This document shows positions 53,085 to 62,969 of a stretch of DNA of 64,000 nucleotides, one piece after another (positions within the stretch are counted from its first letter, which is position 1; the number at the start of each line of letters is the position of its first letter). The DNA lies in assembly GCA_963383645.1 (NCBI GenBank), contig OY726574.1, forward strand, positions 59,332,394 through 59,396,393, written 5' to 3'. The notes beneath the pieces are model-generated. The model saw nothing but the letters and a program-made list of their open reading frames with translations. It searched no databases and was not told the origin of the DNA. A program made the position numbers and the translations under genes. Source of the stretch: Muscardinus avellanarius. Lineage: Eukaryota; Chordata; Mammalia; Rodentia; Gliridae.

Positions 53085-54622
53085 AAGGTCTTTGAATTAT
53101 ACTAAAAATTTAACCAAGACGCTGATTCCAGAATGTTTCAGAGTAGGCCCTGCCCTTTGCAGCAAAATATCAAGTAGCAGTGACCGATCAATAAACCTTC
53201 CACCCAAGTGCAGATCTTGAAGTCGCCCGAGGAGCCAGCGCCTGGTGCTCCCTTGCGCTTTGATAGATGCGGGCGGGTCTGTGAATGAGCGCTCCAGCCG
53301 GCGAGGTTATTTTCTGATGGGAAAGCAACACATGCTGACTCAGCAGTGAGTTGACGTCTGCTATGTGGACGATGAATTCTTTGCTAATTTTTATGAAGCA
53401 AATCGTTTTCGAGATACAGGATAAGACAAGTGTAAAGTTGGCAGCTGTTGACACCTGTATCACCTTAACCGAGGGCAGGGCATTAATCTGAGCGGCACTT
53501 TTCTCTCTTTTAAAACTACAGCCACACTCTTTGGCCATAGAATATAGCTGGCTAGTGATACTTATTTTCATTAACTGAGATTTTTATTTTTAGTAGATGA
53601 GATCACTAATTATCTTTCTGTCAGCTGAAAACTAGAATCAGAATCCCGGTTTCTAAAGGAGAAAACCACTTTCTCCAGTTAATTCGGGCTCTGTTGGCAT
53701 AAATTTCCTTCATTTCTGTTAAGGCAACAGATGTGGATTGTAGTCATCACTGCAGTCAGAGATTAAGGTCAGAGTCACTGCTACCCAAAGCACTGTCTTT
53801 GATGAAAATTAGGGAGCGGTCTCCCTTCCAATAAAAGACGTCCCTGCAGGCACACATCTGTTTTATTCCAGGGCAAATAATTGGATGGAATTCGGCACTC
53901 ACTGGTCCTAGTACTGCCCGGGGCTTCAAAATCCTGATTATCAGGACCCCACCAGAATCTAATAGCAGCTGATTATGCGTGGTCAGGCCTCATCTTTAAT
54001 TGTCTTTAGACACTGCTTTCTGACTGGTGACCCTGAATTTATATGTGGCCATGGAGACTTGAGTTTCTTTTAACTGGTCTTATGTTTAGGGAAAAGAAAG
54101 AAGAGAAAAAGTTCATCAAAACAGACAGGGCCAGAAAGGGGCTTTGAGGTTGAAGAGAGATTTTGTAAATTGGAAAAGGACATTTCAGAGGTCATTGTCC
54201 TCCTCATGCATCTTTAGGGGGCTCTTATGAAGTCAGTGGGGAGGTCAAGCGAACGCAAATCATTGGCCAATGTCAATGGTGACAGACTCCGGCATCCTGA
54301 CTACATAGCCTCTCACCCGTGTCCGGCTCCGCGTCTGCCCTCCCAGCCCTCACGCAATGACCGGTCCTCACCCACTGTCTTCATGCAGCTGTTTTAGGTG
54401 GTGGACTTTTCCTGTCCACAGGGTCAGAGGCTGACGCATGAGTTTGTCAGAACCAAGACATCTGGAAGATGGACTTGACAGAGTCTGTGCACAAAAATTG
54501 CACATGTAGCCTGGACACAGGAAGGACGAATTCTTTCTTGTCTGATTTCTTGTGAGAAATTAGAAATTAGGTTACAGTGTTTTCTAAGTAGATGCTATTC
54601 GGGTAGCACTTTAAATGGTGTG
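53085..54622. promoter_or_regulatory. 1.5-kb repeat-free block, best candidate enhancer
   Basis: No SINE, LINE, LTR or microsatellite over 1.5 kb. Rich in developmental-type cores: CAATAAA, GCTGACTCAGCA (MARE/AP-1-like) near 53335, TTGACACCTG, CATTAATCTG, TTCATTAACTGAG, CAGATGTGGA, CAAATAATTGGA, GCAGCTGATTATGC. The 127-codon minus-strand frame (53188-53571) has no known domain and probably reflects chance. The enhancer role is inference from repeat depletion. Confidence 0.42.
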
Positions 54623-54624
54623 TG

Positions 54625-54760
54625 GGTGGCACTGAGGATTGAATCTAAGAGCATTCTACCTCTGAGCTACACCCCTAACCCTGTTTATTCTTATTTTGAA
54701 ACAGGGTTTTGTTAAGTTGCTGAGGCTAACTCCAAACTTGCAATTCTCAGCTTCATGGTT
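54625..54760 (-). mobile_element. B1-dID SINE, B1 half truncated
   Basis: GGTGGCACTGAGGATTGAAT, TTATTTTGAAACAGGGTTTT, then stops near CTTCATGG. Confidence 0.83.
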
Positions 54761-54775
54761 GTTTTTGTGTGTGTG

Positions 54776-54976
54776 TGGTACTGGGGATGGAGCCAAGGGT
54801 CATTCTACCCCGGCACTACACCCCCAGCCCTGTTTTTTATTCTTTATTTTTGAAACAGGGTGTCACTGAGTTGCAAAGGGCCTCACTAAGTAGCTGAGGC
54901 TGTCAGCAAACCGCGATCCTCCTGTTTCAGCTTCCCGAATGCTGGGATCAGAAGCATGTGCCAACACGCCTGGCTT
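54776..54976 (-). mobile_element. B1-dID SINE
   Basis: TGTGGTACTGGGGATGGAGC through GTGCCAACACGCCTGGCT. Confidence 0.93.
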
Positions 54977-54979
54977 TCA

Positions 54980-56180
54980 GTCTCACCTTTTTAAAGGGAG
55001 GATTGTTCAATCACCGAATTTTAAGCAAACTTATTGTTCTTACATTTCCCATATCATTAAGAACAGTGCTTATTCTAGAAAGATAATACAGACTTTAAAA
55101 TCCCTAAGGAAAGGGACTTTCTGCCTCTGTCCCAACGTTTGCACCTGTCTCTGTGCACACAGCCAAGATTCCTGTAGGGCCTGGAGTCCCCTGGAGGCTC
55201 GCGGGGCTTGGCTAGATCTGGGTCCAGATTGTCCCTTGAGCAATCCTGCCTGGTCATGCCGGCCAGGCGGTCAGAAGTCTCTCGGGTGCGCTCCAGCCTC
55301 GGTTGCCCTCTGGCTCATTCTCCACATTCCTGCCCGGGAGGCCCCTATTTTGCTTGATCCTTTCCAACGACTGTCCATCCCGCCTGAGAGGAAGGGTAAA
55401 AACGCAGAACGCAGCCACCTGCATCTTCTCCCAGAGAGGTCTTGTCTTTTTTTGTTGCATAATTGCAAAGGGCTCTTTTCAGTGGTTTCTCCTGGGCTTC
55501 TTTATTTACTCATTTTTTTTTTAACCCACCTGGGTCCTTTTTCCCTATCCCTTCTTCATCTTCTTAAAGACGGTCTCATCCTGCAAGGCCCAGTTGGTGA
55601 ATCCCTTACTCAGAGACCTCTTGCCTGCTCCCTCCTTGAACCTCTGAATTGAAATTGGGTCCCAGGGAACCTTCTTTCCCTTTATCCCTTCACCCAACTC
55701 AGGACAGATCGTCCAGTAGTGACTGACTTATGACATTCCCCACCTGCCAAGACTGCAAGGCCCTTGTGCAAAGGGGACTGTGAAGGTTTGTTCTCTTTTT
55801 TATCCACAACAGGTAGATGACCCTGAACCTAGAGAGAATGTGTCCTGTCATTGGCCGATCAACTCAGCTGTGGGCCTCCACTGTCAGGGTTGAATGCGGC
55901 TTTGTCTCTCTGCCCCAGGCAAGCGGCCTAACACCTTCTAACCCGCAAGGCAGGGCCTCTGAAGCCCTATGCCCGCCCACAGTGGGGAACGCTAAGGGTT
56001 CACTTAGCTGCGAGCCAGTGCTCAGGGAACTCGTGACACAGGTGATGGAGGATGCCAGCTGTCTTATGAGCAAGCTTTCCTCCCATCAGTGATCACTCTC
56101 GAGAGAATGTGTGAATTCCTATTCCTTTGCACACAGATTTCCTCTTCATTTTGGAAAACTCTTCCTTGATTTTAATGCTA
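54980..56180. other. unannotated sequence, no gene supported
   Basis: A 237-codon plus-strand frame (54939-55652) starts inside the SINE and covers this stretch. Three other frames are open on the opposite strand at 55254-55468, so openness alone is not evidence of coding. Confidence 0.4.
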
Positions 56181-56455
56181 TGACAGCCAGGCGTGGTGGC
56201 GCACACTCGTAATCCCAGTACTTGGGAGGCTGAGACAGGAGGATCATGGGTTAACAGCCAGCCTTAGCTTTTAATGAGGCCCTTTGCAACTCAGTGAGAT
56301 CCTGTTTCAAAATAAAGAATAAAAAACAGAGCTGGGGGTGTAGCTCAAAGATGGAATGCCCCTGGGTTCCATCCGCAGTATCACAAACAACAATAGTAAT
56401 AATAATAATTATAATAATACTAATTATTATAATTATAATAAATATGCTATGACAC
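56175..56455 (+). mobile_element. B1-dID SINE with (AAT)n tail and target-site duplication
   Basis: Body 56188-56390. ATGCTATGACA (56176-56186) and ATGCTATGACA (56443-56453) flank element plus AAT tail (56393-56441). Confidence 0.95.
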
Positions 56456-56654
56456 GGGTATATAAAATGACCCTGATTTACATAATTAAAAATTACCACT
56501 TTCCATTCATCAGGAAAAGTATAGCGGACGTCGGCGAGTGCCAGGTCTATCAGCGTGGCAGCTCACACTCGATGTGGACCCTCTGACAGTTTCTTTGTCT
56601 TCCCATCACAGTCAAGGACTAAAACGATGGCTCCCTAACATCTCAGATTTGACT

Positions 56655-56752
56655 TTTTTTTTTCTTTTTTGGTACTAGGGATTGAGCTCAGGGGCATTCA
56701 GCCTCCAAGCTACACTCCAGCCCTTTTTAGAAATTGTTATGAAATGGGGTCG
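56655..56752 (-). mobile_element. dID half and junction, minus strand
   Basis: TTTGGTACTAGGGATTGAGC through ATTGTTATGAAATGGGGTC. The B1 half is absent where the next element starts. Confidence 0.82.
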
Positions 56753-56918
56753 CATTTGGGAGGCTGAGACAGGAAGATCGCAGTTCGAGGTCAGCCTCAG
56801 CTATTTAGTGAGGCCCTCCGCAACTCAGTAAGACCCTATTTCAAAATAAGGAATAGAAAATAGAGCTGGGGCTGTAGCTTGGAGGTAGAATGACCCTGGG
56901 TTCCCCAGTACCACAGAA
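56753..56918 (+). mobile_element. 5'-truncated B1-dID SINE, plus strand
   Basis: GCATTTGGGAGGCTGAGACA through GGTTCCCCAGTACCAC. Forms an inverted pair with the fragment before it. Confidence 0.92.
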
Positions 56919-57012
56919 AATATGCGTTTATTAGGAATCAGAGTATAGAGAAAAATTAATAGAAGAGTTGCCAGTTTTTTTATTGAGTGGAGAAAAACTG
57001 CTTAAATTAATA

Positions 57013-57045
57013 TTCTCTCTCTCTCTCCCTCTCCCTCGCTCTCTG
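57013..57045. repeat. CT-rich microsatellite
   Basis: (CT)n and CCCTCTCC runs. Confidence 0.85.
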
Positions 57046-57054
57046 TTACTTTCT

Positions 57055-57255
57055 TTTTTTGTACTGGGGATTGAACCCAAGGAGCATTCTACCTGTGAGC
57101 TACACACTCAACCCTTTTTATTTATTTCAAAACAGGGTGTCTCTAAATTGCCGAGGGTCTTGCTTAATTGAGAAGCGTGGCCTCCAACCTGTGATCCTCT
57201 TGTCTCAGCCTCCCAAGTACTGCGATTACAGGATTGAACCACCACACGCGGCTCT
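57055..57255 (-). mobile_element. B1-dID SINE
   Basis: TTTGTACTGGGGATTGAACC through CCACCACACGCGGCTC. Confidence 0.88.
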
Positions 57256-58029
57256 TTTGTCTTTAAATGAATAAAACATTGCCCGCGCAGCGAGCAGCGC
57301 AGGCGACACTGGCTTCTCTGTGAGCCCTGGGTCTGTCTCTTAGGCTGCGATGCCTCTTTAAGCTCAAAGCACAAGCGGGGCTATTTTCTGTAACCAGCTC
57401 ATCAGTCATTGCAACATGTTTATAATTTCGTGGTTCACAGGTTTTGGAAACACTACCGTGACCCTTATGTCAAGGTAGTCTGTCATGTTGGAATGACATT
57501 TCTAATAATATACTGACAGCTGTGATTTGTATATGTAATTATTTACCTGAGAACTGGGCAAACGAACTGAGAATTCTTATAGTATCCTTATGCCCCATCC
57601 TGCACAGTTCTTTTGGTTTTGTTTGCCTATAACACGCATACATGTGTATGTGTAGGCCACTCTGCACATTTTTTTAAAATGACCTCTGCTTTGTAATGCT
57701 AAGCTTCCAATTTCTCTCAAGGCATGATTTAGTTGCATGCTTTACTGAGTTTTGAAAAGGCTTTTGTACATAAAATTACACCTTAATTTAGTGAATCAAA
57801 CCCATACCTATTTTTGTAAAAAGATTGAAACATAATTAATGTCCTGAGCTGTTGGCTGGGTTTTTCAGGCAGACTAAATTTAGATGTATAGAATTATTTT
57901 ATATTAAAGGTCTTTTACTTGCTAAGTGCCACTCTTGTTTAAAGTAAGGCTACTATCTTTCTACAGTGTCTTACCCCATCTCCAGATTACCTCACTATTA
58001 AATCTGCTCTTAAAATTTTTGACAATCTC
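57256..58029. other. repeat-free block, candidate conserved noncoding sequence
   Basis: 57390-57930 carries TCATTGCAACATG, CTGACAGCTGTGATT (TALE plus E-box), TGTAATTATTTACC and TTAATTTAGTGAAT. No coding frame. Conservation is not testable here. Confidence 0.38.
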
Positions 58030-58232
58030 AGCCGGGTGTGGTGACGCACCCTTTTTTGGGGGGGGGGGGCTGAGACAGGAGGATCGCTGTTCGTGGACAG
58101 CCTCAGCTACTCAGTGAGGCTCTTTGCAACTCATCGACACCCTGTTTCAAAATAAAGAATAAAAAATAAGGGTGGAGGTATAGCGTGGAGGTAGAATGCC
58201 CCTGCGTTCCATCCCCAGTACCATAAATTTTT
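58030..58232 (+). mobile_element. B1-dID SINE with T6G12 replacing part of its head
   Basis: GCCGGGTGTGGTGACGCACC, then TTTTTTGGGGGGGGGGGG where TTGTAATCCCAGCATTTGGGA-type sequence is expected, then GCTGAGACAGGAGG. Flanked by GACAATCTCA and GAAAATCTCA. Confidence 0.92.
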
Positions 58233-58407
58233 TTTTCGAAAATCTCATGTTTATGTATATTCTTAAGTTTAAAAATAGCATCTTACTGTATATATTGCTT
58301 GGTAACAGGATTATTTTCACTTAACAAGTATTATGGGGATTTTACTGTTCAAAAAGTAAACCTTTAACTTAAAATAAAAACAAACACAAAATAAAAAAAA
58401 TAAAGGC

Positions 58408-58608
58408 AGCTGCAGTGGTATATACCTGTAATCCCAGTACTTGGGAGGTTGAGAGAGAGGAACCTCTGATTCAAAGCCAGCCTCAGCAACTTAACAAGAT
58501 CCTCAGGAACTTAGCAAGACCCTGTTTCAAACCAAAAAAATTAAAAGAGGGGTGGGAGTATAGCTCAGAGGTAGAATGCCCCTGGGTTCAATCCCCGGTA
58601 CCAAAGAA
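58408..58608 (+). mobile_element. B1-dID SINE
   Basis: CAGCTGCAGTGGTATATACC, TTTCAAACCAAAAAAATTAA, GTTCAATCCCCGGTACC. Confidence 0.88.
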
Positions 58609-58609
58609 A

Positions 58610-60200
58610 AACCAACAACTAAGAACATAGCCTTAGATTCTTAGGTCCTACTTCTCAAGGGCTCTTGTACTGAAATACAGCCTCTGCAGGCTGATATTTA
58701 GATATGGGTCCCAGAAGTCCAAACAGCTGGCCCAACGTTGCTATCAAACACGGGAGCCACGTATTCCTCTTACAAAGTGTTAGGCTTTGCAAACAGCTCT
58801 CCTGTAATCCCAGGGCAGTGCAGGGTACAAAATCTATCATTCAGCATTGGATCATTTTTACAACAATGTACAGATAGAGTGATCAACATAATGTTCGTGT
58901 TCAAAGTACAGGCATATATCCATTTTATTGCCCAAGTACGGACTCCCACTTGCTGAGATAAGGTCATCTTGAATGTGTCTAGCATATTCTGCCCGCCTAA
59001 CCCTGGGAATTGCCTTGATTTAGGCAGCTTGGAGCAGGTTAGAGTGAATTCCTTTGTTACAGCTGGAGATTTTTATTATGGCATTATATACATTTTTGTC
59101 TGTGGCATAATATGCATACTTTGTTGCTTAGATAATATACATAATACGAAATTAACCATTCTTAATAGCCAGTGATGGTATGTTCATTCACACTGTCACC
59201 TAACCTTTGCTCAAGGCTTTCTGAGATGTCAGCAAAGTGAACTCTTTGGAGGGGTTATTTCTCCCTCTCTCTGCCCCAAGGACTGAGAACACACAGCTGA
59301 CCAGAACTAGTTGGAAGTTTTAGATACTTGAAACTTCATTCTATGTAGAACAGTTTTTGATATTTTCTAGTAAGGCTGTTTAGAACAATTTTGAGTTTGT
59401 CAGCAATTACTTAGAAGTAGAGCGCTTTGTGGAAATCTGGGAGTATTAAGTACAGTGATCAATACAAGACAACAGCTTTTGCAGAACTTGACCCTTCAAA
59501 GTGAACGCTTCATTACTCCCGAAGCAGTAAACATCTGTGTGACTTCTTATCTCATCGGATAATTGCAACCATAGGTGCAAATGTAGCTACCAAATGTAAT
59601 ATTGGTGTGTTTGTACTCAGAATAACCAAAGTCCTTTTACAAGCCGTGCAATGGGGCAACTTAGCTTGAAGTCGTTCACTCATTCCAGGAGGGCATCCCC
59701 TTGGCAAGATGGTGCAGGTGGGCTCTCTCGGAAGCCTTCGTGCCTCCACATCTGCCTTTTAGAAGCAAAGGGCGGATGGTGCCCAGCAGAACCGGCCTTC
59801 ATACCTGATCTCCATTCTGTATTACGAGGCGCCGTAGATCCAACTGGCTCACCTCCGTCACTCTCCAGGTACTTGCACGTGGCTACAAGAACCAGGTGGG
59901 AAACCAGCAATACAGACACCAATTTCCCTTTGGAATGTCTGTCTGAATTCCCCATGTACATCCACTCATTGTTGCCGCGTGTTATCTCTGAAGGAGTGCT
60001 CAAATCGTGAGCAGGGAGGGCGTGCCTCTGTGAATCCCATCTCTTCTTGCTTAGGTGTGCGCAGAGAACTCATCAGACGTGTGTCCCAGGTTGTTGGGCT
60101 CAGAGCAGCTCATGGGAATACTGGGACTCAGGTCACGTTCCCTCTTGTTTTCCTTCTGCGCCACTCCCACCTTTTTATTTTCTTAGGATCTTTGTATACT
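58610..60200. other. SINE-free sequence, no gene identified
   Basis: Several frames of 65-119 codons on both strands (for example 59651-60010), none recognisable or bordered by good splice sites. Confidence 0.4.
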
Positions 60201-60351
60201 CTGCTGGGATCCGAACACTTATCTCCCCTCGTTTATATGTTGAGATCAAAGTGATGAAATAAGGAAGTGATTGGAAGGTGATTAGGTCATAGAAGCAGAG
60301 CCCCCTTTGTCATCTCCTCTCCGCCTCTCCTCCCTGCCCCCTCTTTTTTTT

Positions 60352-60455
60352 TTCTCCTCCTCCTCTTCCTTCATTTTTCCTCCTCCTCCTCCTTGTCCTA
60401 GTCCTCCTCATCCTCGTCCTCCTCCTCCTCCTTCTTCTCCTTCTCCTTCATTTTC
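60352..60455. repeat. (TCC)n-rich pyrimidine tract
   Basis: Imperfect TCC/TTC array, tail side of the minus-strand SINE inside the LTR. Confidence 0.92.
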
Positions 60456-60640
60456 TTCTGATTGAACCCAGAGGTTTCTACCTCTGAGCCTTACCCCTAG
60501 CCCTTTTAATTTTAATTTTGAAACAGGGTCTTGCTAAGTTTCTGAGGGTGTCCCCAAGCGGCCAAGGTGAGATTCTCCTGTCTCAGCCTCCCAAGGACTA
60601 GAATTAGAGGTGTTTACCTCTGCCCATGTCTGGCTGTGTA
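60455..60640 (-). mobile_element. B1-dID SINE inside the LTR
   Basis: TGATTGAACCCAGAGGTTTC through TGCCCATGTCTGGCT. Confidence 0.85.
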
Positions 60641-60885
60641 GAGCCTTCCTGCATGGGGCTAGCACTCCTCTGAAAGAAGCCTGAGGGAGCTCACTCACTT
60701 CACCTGCATAAAGAGCCACAGAAAGGGGTGTCTATGAGAAATGGGTGCTCACCGGACACCAAATCTGCAGGAGCTTTGACCTCAGACTGTTTAGCCTCCA
60801 GAACTATAAGAAACAAATGTTTGCTTTTTATGTCATGCAGTTTGTGGTATTTTGTTATAGATATATAGACTTAAAATATTTGGAA

Positions 60886-61068
60886 GCTGGGCATAGTGAA
60901 ACATACTTGTAGTCCCAGTACTTGAGAGGTTGAGACAGGAGGATTGCAGGTTCCAGACCAGCCTCAGCAACTTGACAGCCCCCTCAGCAACATAGTGAGC
61001 CTTTGTTTCAAAATTAAAACAAAATAGGGCCGAGGGTATAATTCAGAGGGTTCAATTCCTGGTACCTC
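60886..61068 (+). mobile_element. B1-dID SINE, old
   Basis: AGCTGGGCATAGTGAAACAT, TTTCAAAATTAAAACAAAAT, GGTTCAATTCCTGGTACC. Confidence 0.85.
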
Positions 61069-61107
61069 CCAAATAAAATATAAACAAAAATAAGTAAATA
61101 AATATAA

Positions 61108-61165
61108 AGGGCTGGGGGTATAGCCTGGGAGTAGAAAGCCCCTGGATTCAATTTCTAGTACTAAA
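61108..61165 (+). mobile_element. extra dID segment
   Basis: GGGCTGGGGGTATAGCCTGG through CAATTTCTAGTACT. A second ID half downstream of the dimer, making a B1-dID-dID arrangement. Confidence 0.8.
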
Positions 61166-61171
61166 AAAAGT

Positions 61172-61669
61172 ATTGGGAACCCCAGAAAGCTTATGCTTAT
61201 GTAGATTATATTAAGTTTACTATATCTGAGAATAAAAGTAGGATATTAAACAACATCAGAACATAGACTGCCAAAGTAGTGATATCACTGTGTGCCAGGA
61301 GGCCAGTAGACCTTCACCTTGCGCTCTCAGGAGCACAAGGAAGAAGGTCAGGAACATCTTAATTTTTTTTTTGTGGTACTGGGTGGAACCCAGGGGCTTT
61401 TCTACCTCCAGGCTGTACTCCCAGACCTATTTTATACTTTATTTGGAAACAGGGTCTCACTAAGTTGCTGAGAGCCTCACTCAGTAGCTGAGGCTGGCTT
61501 CGAACCTGCGATCCTCCTGTCTCAGCCACCCAAGCGCGGGGATTACAAGCGTGCGCCACCACGCCCAGCTAACATCTTCATTTTATTGTGGAAATAGTTG
61601 TCATTCTGTGGCCCTTGAAAGGGCCTCAGCCACCGCACAACATCCCAGAGCCACATTTGAGAACCACTC
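61172..61669 (+). mobile_element. hAT-like element remnant, interrupted by a SINE
   Basis: The right end ACATTTGAGAACCACTC is a hAT/MER5-class terminus. TGGAAATAGTTGTCATTCTG and TTGAAAGGGCCTCAG resemble MER internal sequence. The left terminus was not found. Confidence 0.45.
61361..61570 (-). mobile_element. B1-dID SINE
   Basis: TGGTACTGGGTGGAACCCAG through CGTGCGCCACCACGCCCAGC. AACATCTT (61353-61360) and AACATCTT (61571-61578) flank it. Confidence 0.95.
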
Positions 61670-62368
61670 TCCTAGAATAATTTTCACTTTTTGAAGCTTT
61701 TTATGCTCTTTAAAACATTACCACTTCATGGAATCCAATGACTACATTTTAGGAAAAGATATTTGGTAACATTCTGCCTGACTTGAAGTGTAAGTGGGAA
61801 AGGTGCTTAGAAAAGGAAGGTTTTTTTTTCCCCCTAAATACTTTTCTCAGAGTTAGTGTCTATTTTTTCCTACCTCCTACATCTCAGAAAGTTAGTACTC
61901 TGTCAAAACGAGAGCCTCCAGTTGCAGTTGAAGTACTCTGGTATAGAAAAGGCAGATAAAAGCGTATATAAAGTTCAATTTATTTTTCTACCCATTGTGG
62001 TAAACTTTAGTTAATGGACTTTGTGGGTATTTGAGCCTGATGCTTGACATGCAATAAAAGTAAGGAGAAAAGAATTCTTCCCTGGACATTCATTCTTCAG
62101 GGGAGGTGGGGAGAGGATACTGATGACATTTCAGGAAAATATCATTAAAGAGGCTCACTGCTGGAGAATTTGGAGAGAAGCTACAGAGAACCAGAGAAGC
62201 AGACAACAGCAACAACAATCGAAATGAGAGCGGATGGCTTAGGAATTGGGAGGATTAAGCTAGTGTGGGAGGGATAAAAGTACATATTTTTTTTTATAGT
62301 TAGCATGAAAAGTAGTAGCCTGTTCATGCTTTGGGCAAGAAGCAGCCTAGTGAAGGGTAGAGGCAGGG
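61670..62368. other. unannotated sequence
   Basis: No gene or clear repeat. Confidence 0.4.
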
Positions 62369-62369
62369 T

Positions 62370-62535
62370 TTAGAAGTCAGGCTGTTACACCTTCCACTGA
62401 CTAACTAGACCAGTCGCTTCATCCCTCTGAATGTACTTTCTCTTCTGAGAAGTGGCACTCGAATTCCTGCTTTGCTGGTAATTACAGGGAGTGAAGATAA
62501 TGGTTTCCAGTTATGCTTAATAAATGTTGGTAGGG
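62370..62535 (-). mobile_element. MIR remnant
   Basis: CAGTCGCTTCATCCCTCTGA, TTCTCTTCTGAGAAGTGGCA and CTTAATAAATGTTGG are in antisense-MIR order. Confidence 0.55.
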
Positions 62536-62568
62536 AAGATAAAAAACAAGTACAAATTTGCATAGTAA

Positions 62569-62966
62569 TTGTTATAGTTTGGATATAGACTGTCCCCTGA
62601 AGAGCACATGTATTGATGTTTAGAGCTGATGTAATAAGTCATGATGGCCATGATCCCCTCAGTGCATAAACTCTTATTAATGGATTTACTGGGTGGTAAG
62701 CTAGGTAGTGAGTGTGGTTGGAGGAGACGGGTGCCTTCTCTGAACCCCCTTGCTTGCTTGCTCTCTTGCCTTCGGCCTCCACAATGTGAGATCAAAGCCC
62801 TTACTTTTTCCTTCTCTTTGCTTCCCACTGCCATGCCCTGAACTCTTCAGACCCAGCCTGACATGGACTGAGTCTCTAAAATCTCCATAATTGTGAACAA
62901 ATCAATCTTTGTTCCTCTAAGTTGTGTGGTCAGTCGTTTGGGATTATAGTTGTGAGAATACTGACT
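62569..62966 (+). mobile_element. MaLR solo LTR, same family as 45091 and 46790
   Basis: TTGTTATAGTTTGGATATAG, TTATTAATGGATTTACTGGG, TGACATGGACTGAGTCTCTA, GTTCCTCTAAGTTGTGTGGT and AATACTGACTGA parallel the LTR pair near 45-47 kb. Confidence 0.75.
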
Positions 62967-62969
62967 GAA

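Larger units (their letters stand above)
60205..60885 (+). mobile_element. MaLR-type LTR interrupted by a SINE
   Basis: GGTGATTAGGTCATAGAAGC (left), then after the interruption ACCGGACACCAAATCTGCAG, CTCCAGAACTATAAGAAACA and TTTGTGGTATTTTGTTATAG, the MSTA/MSTB-type LTR order. Confidence 0.72.

Noticed and set aside
53188..53571. 127-codon minus-strand frame in the repeat-free block
   Set aside because: No recognisable protein, no splice borders; more likely chance within candidate regulatory DNA.
54939..55652. 237-codon plus-strand frame
   Set aside because: Begins inside a minus-strand SINE, has no domain, and overlaps open frames on the other strand.
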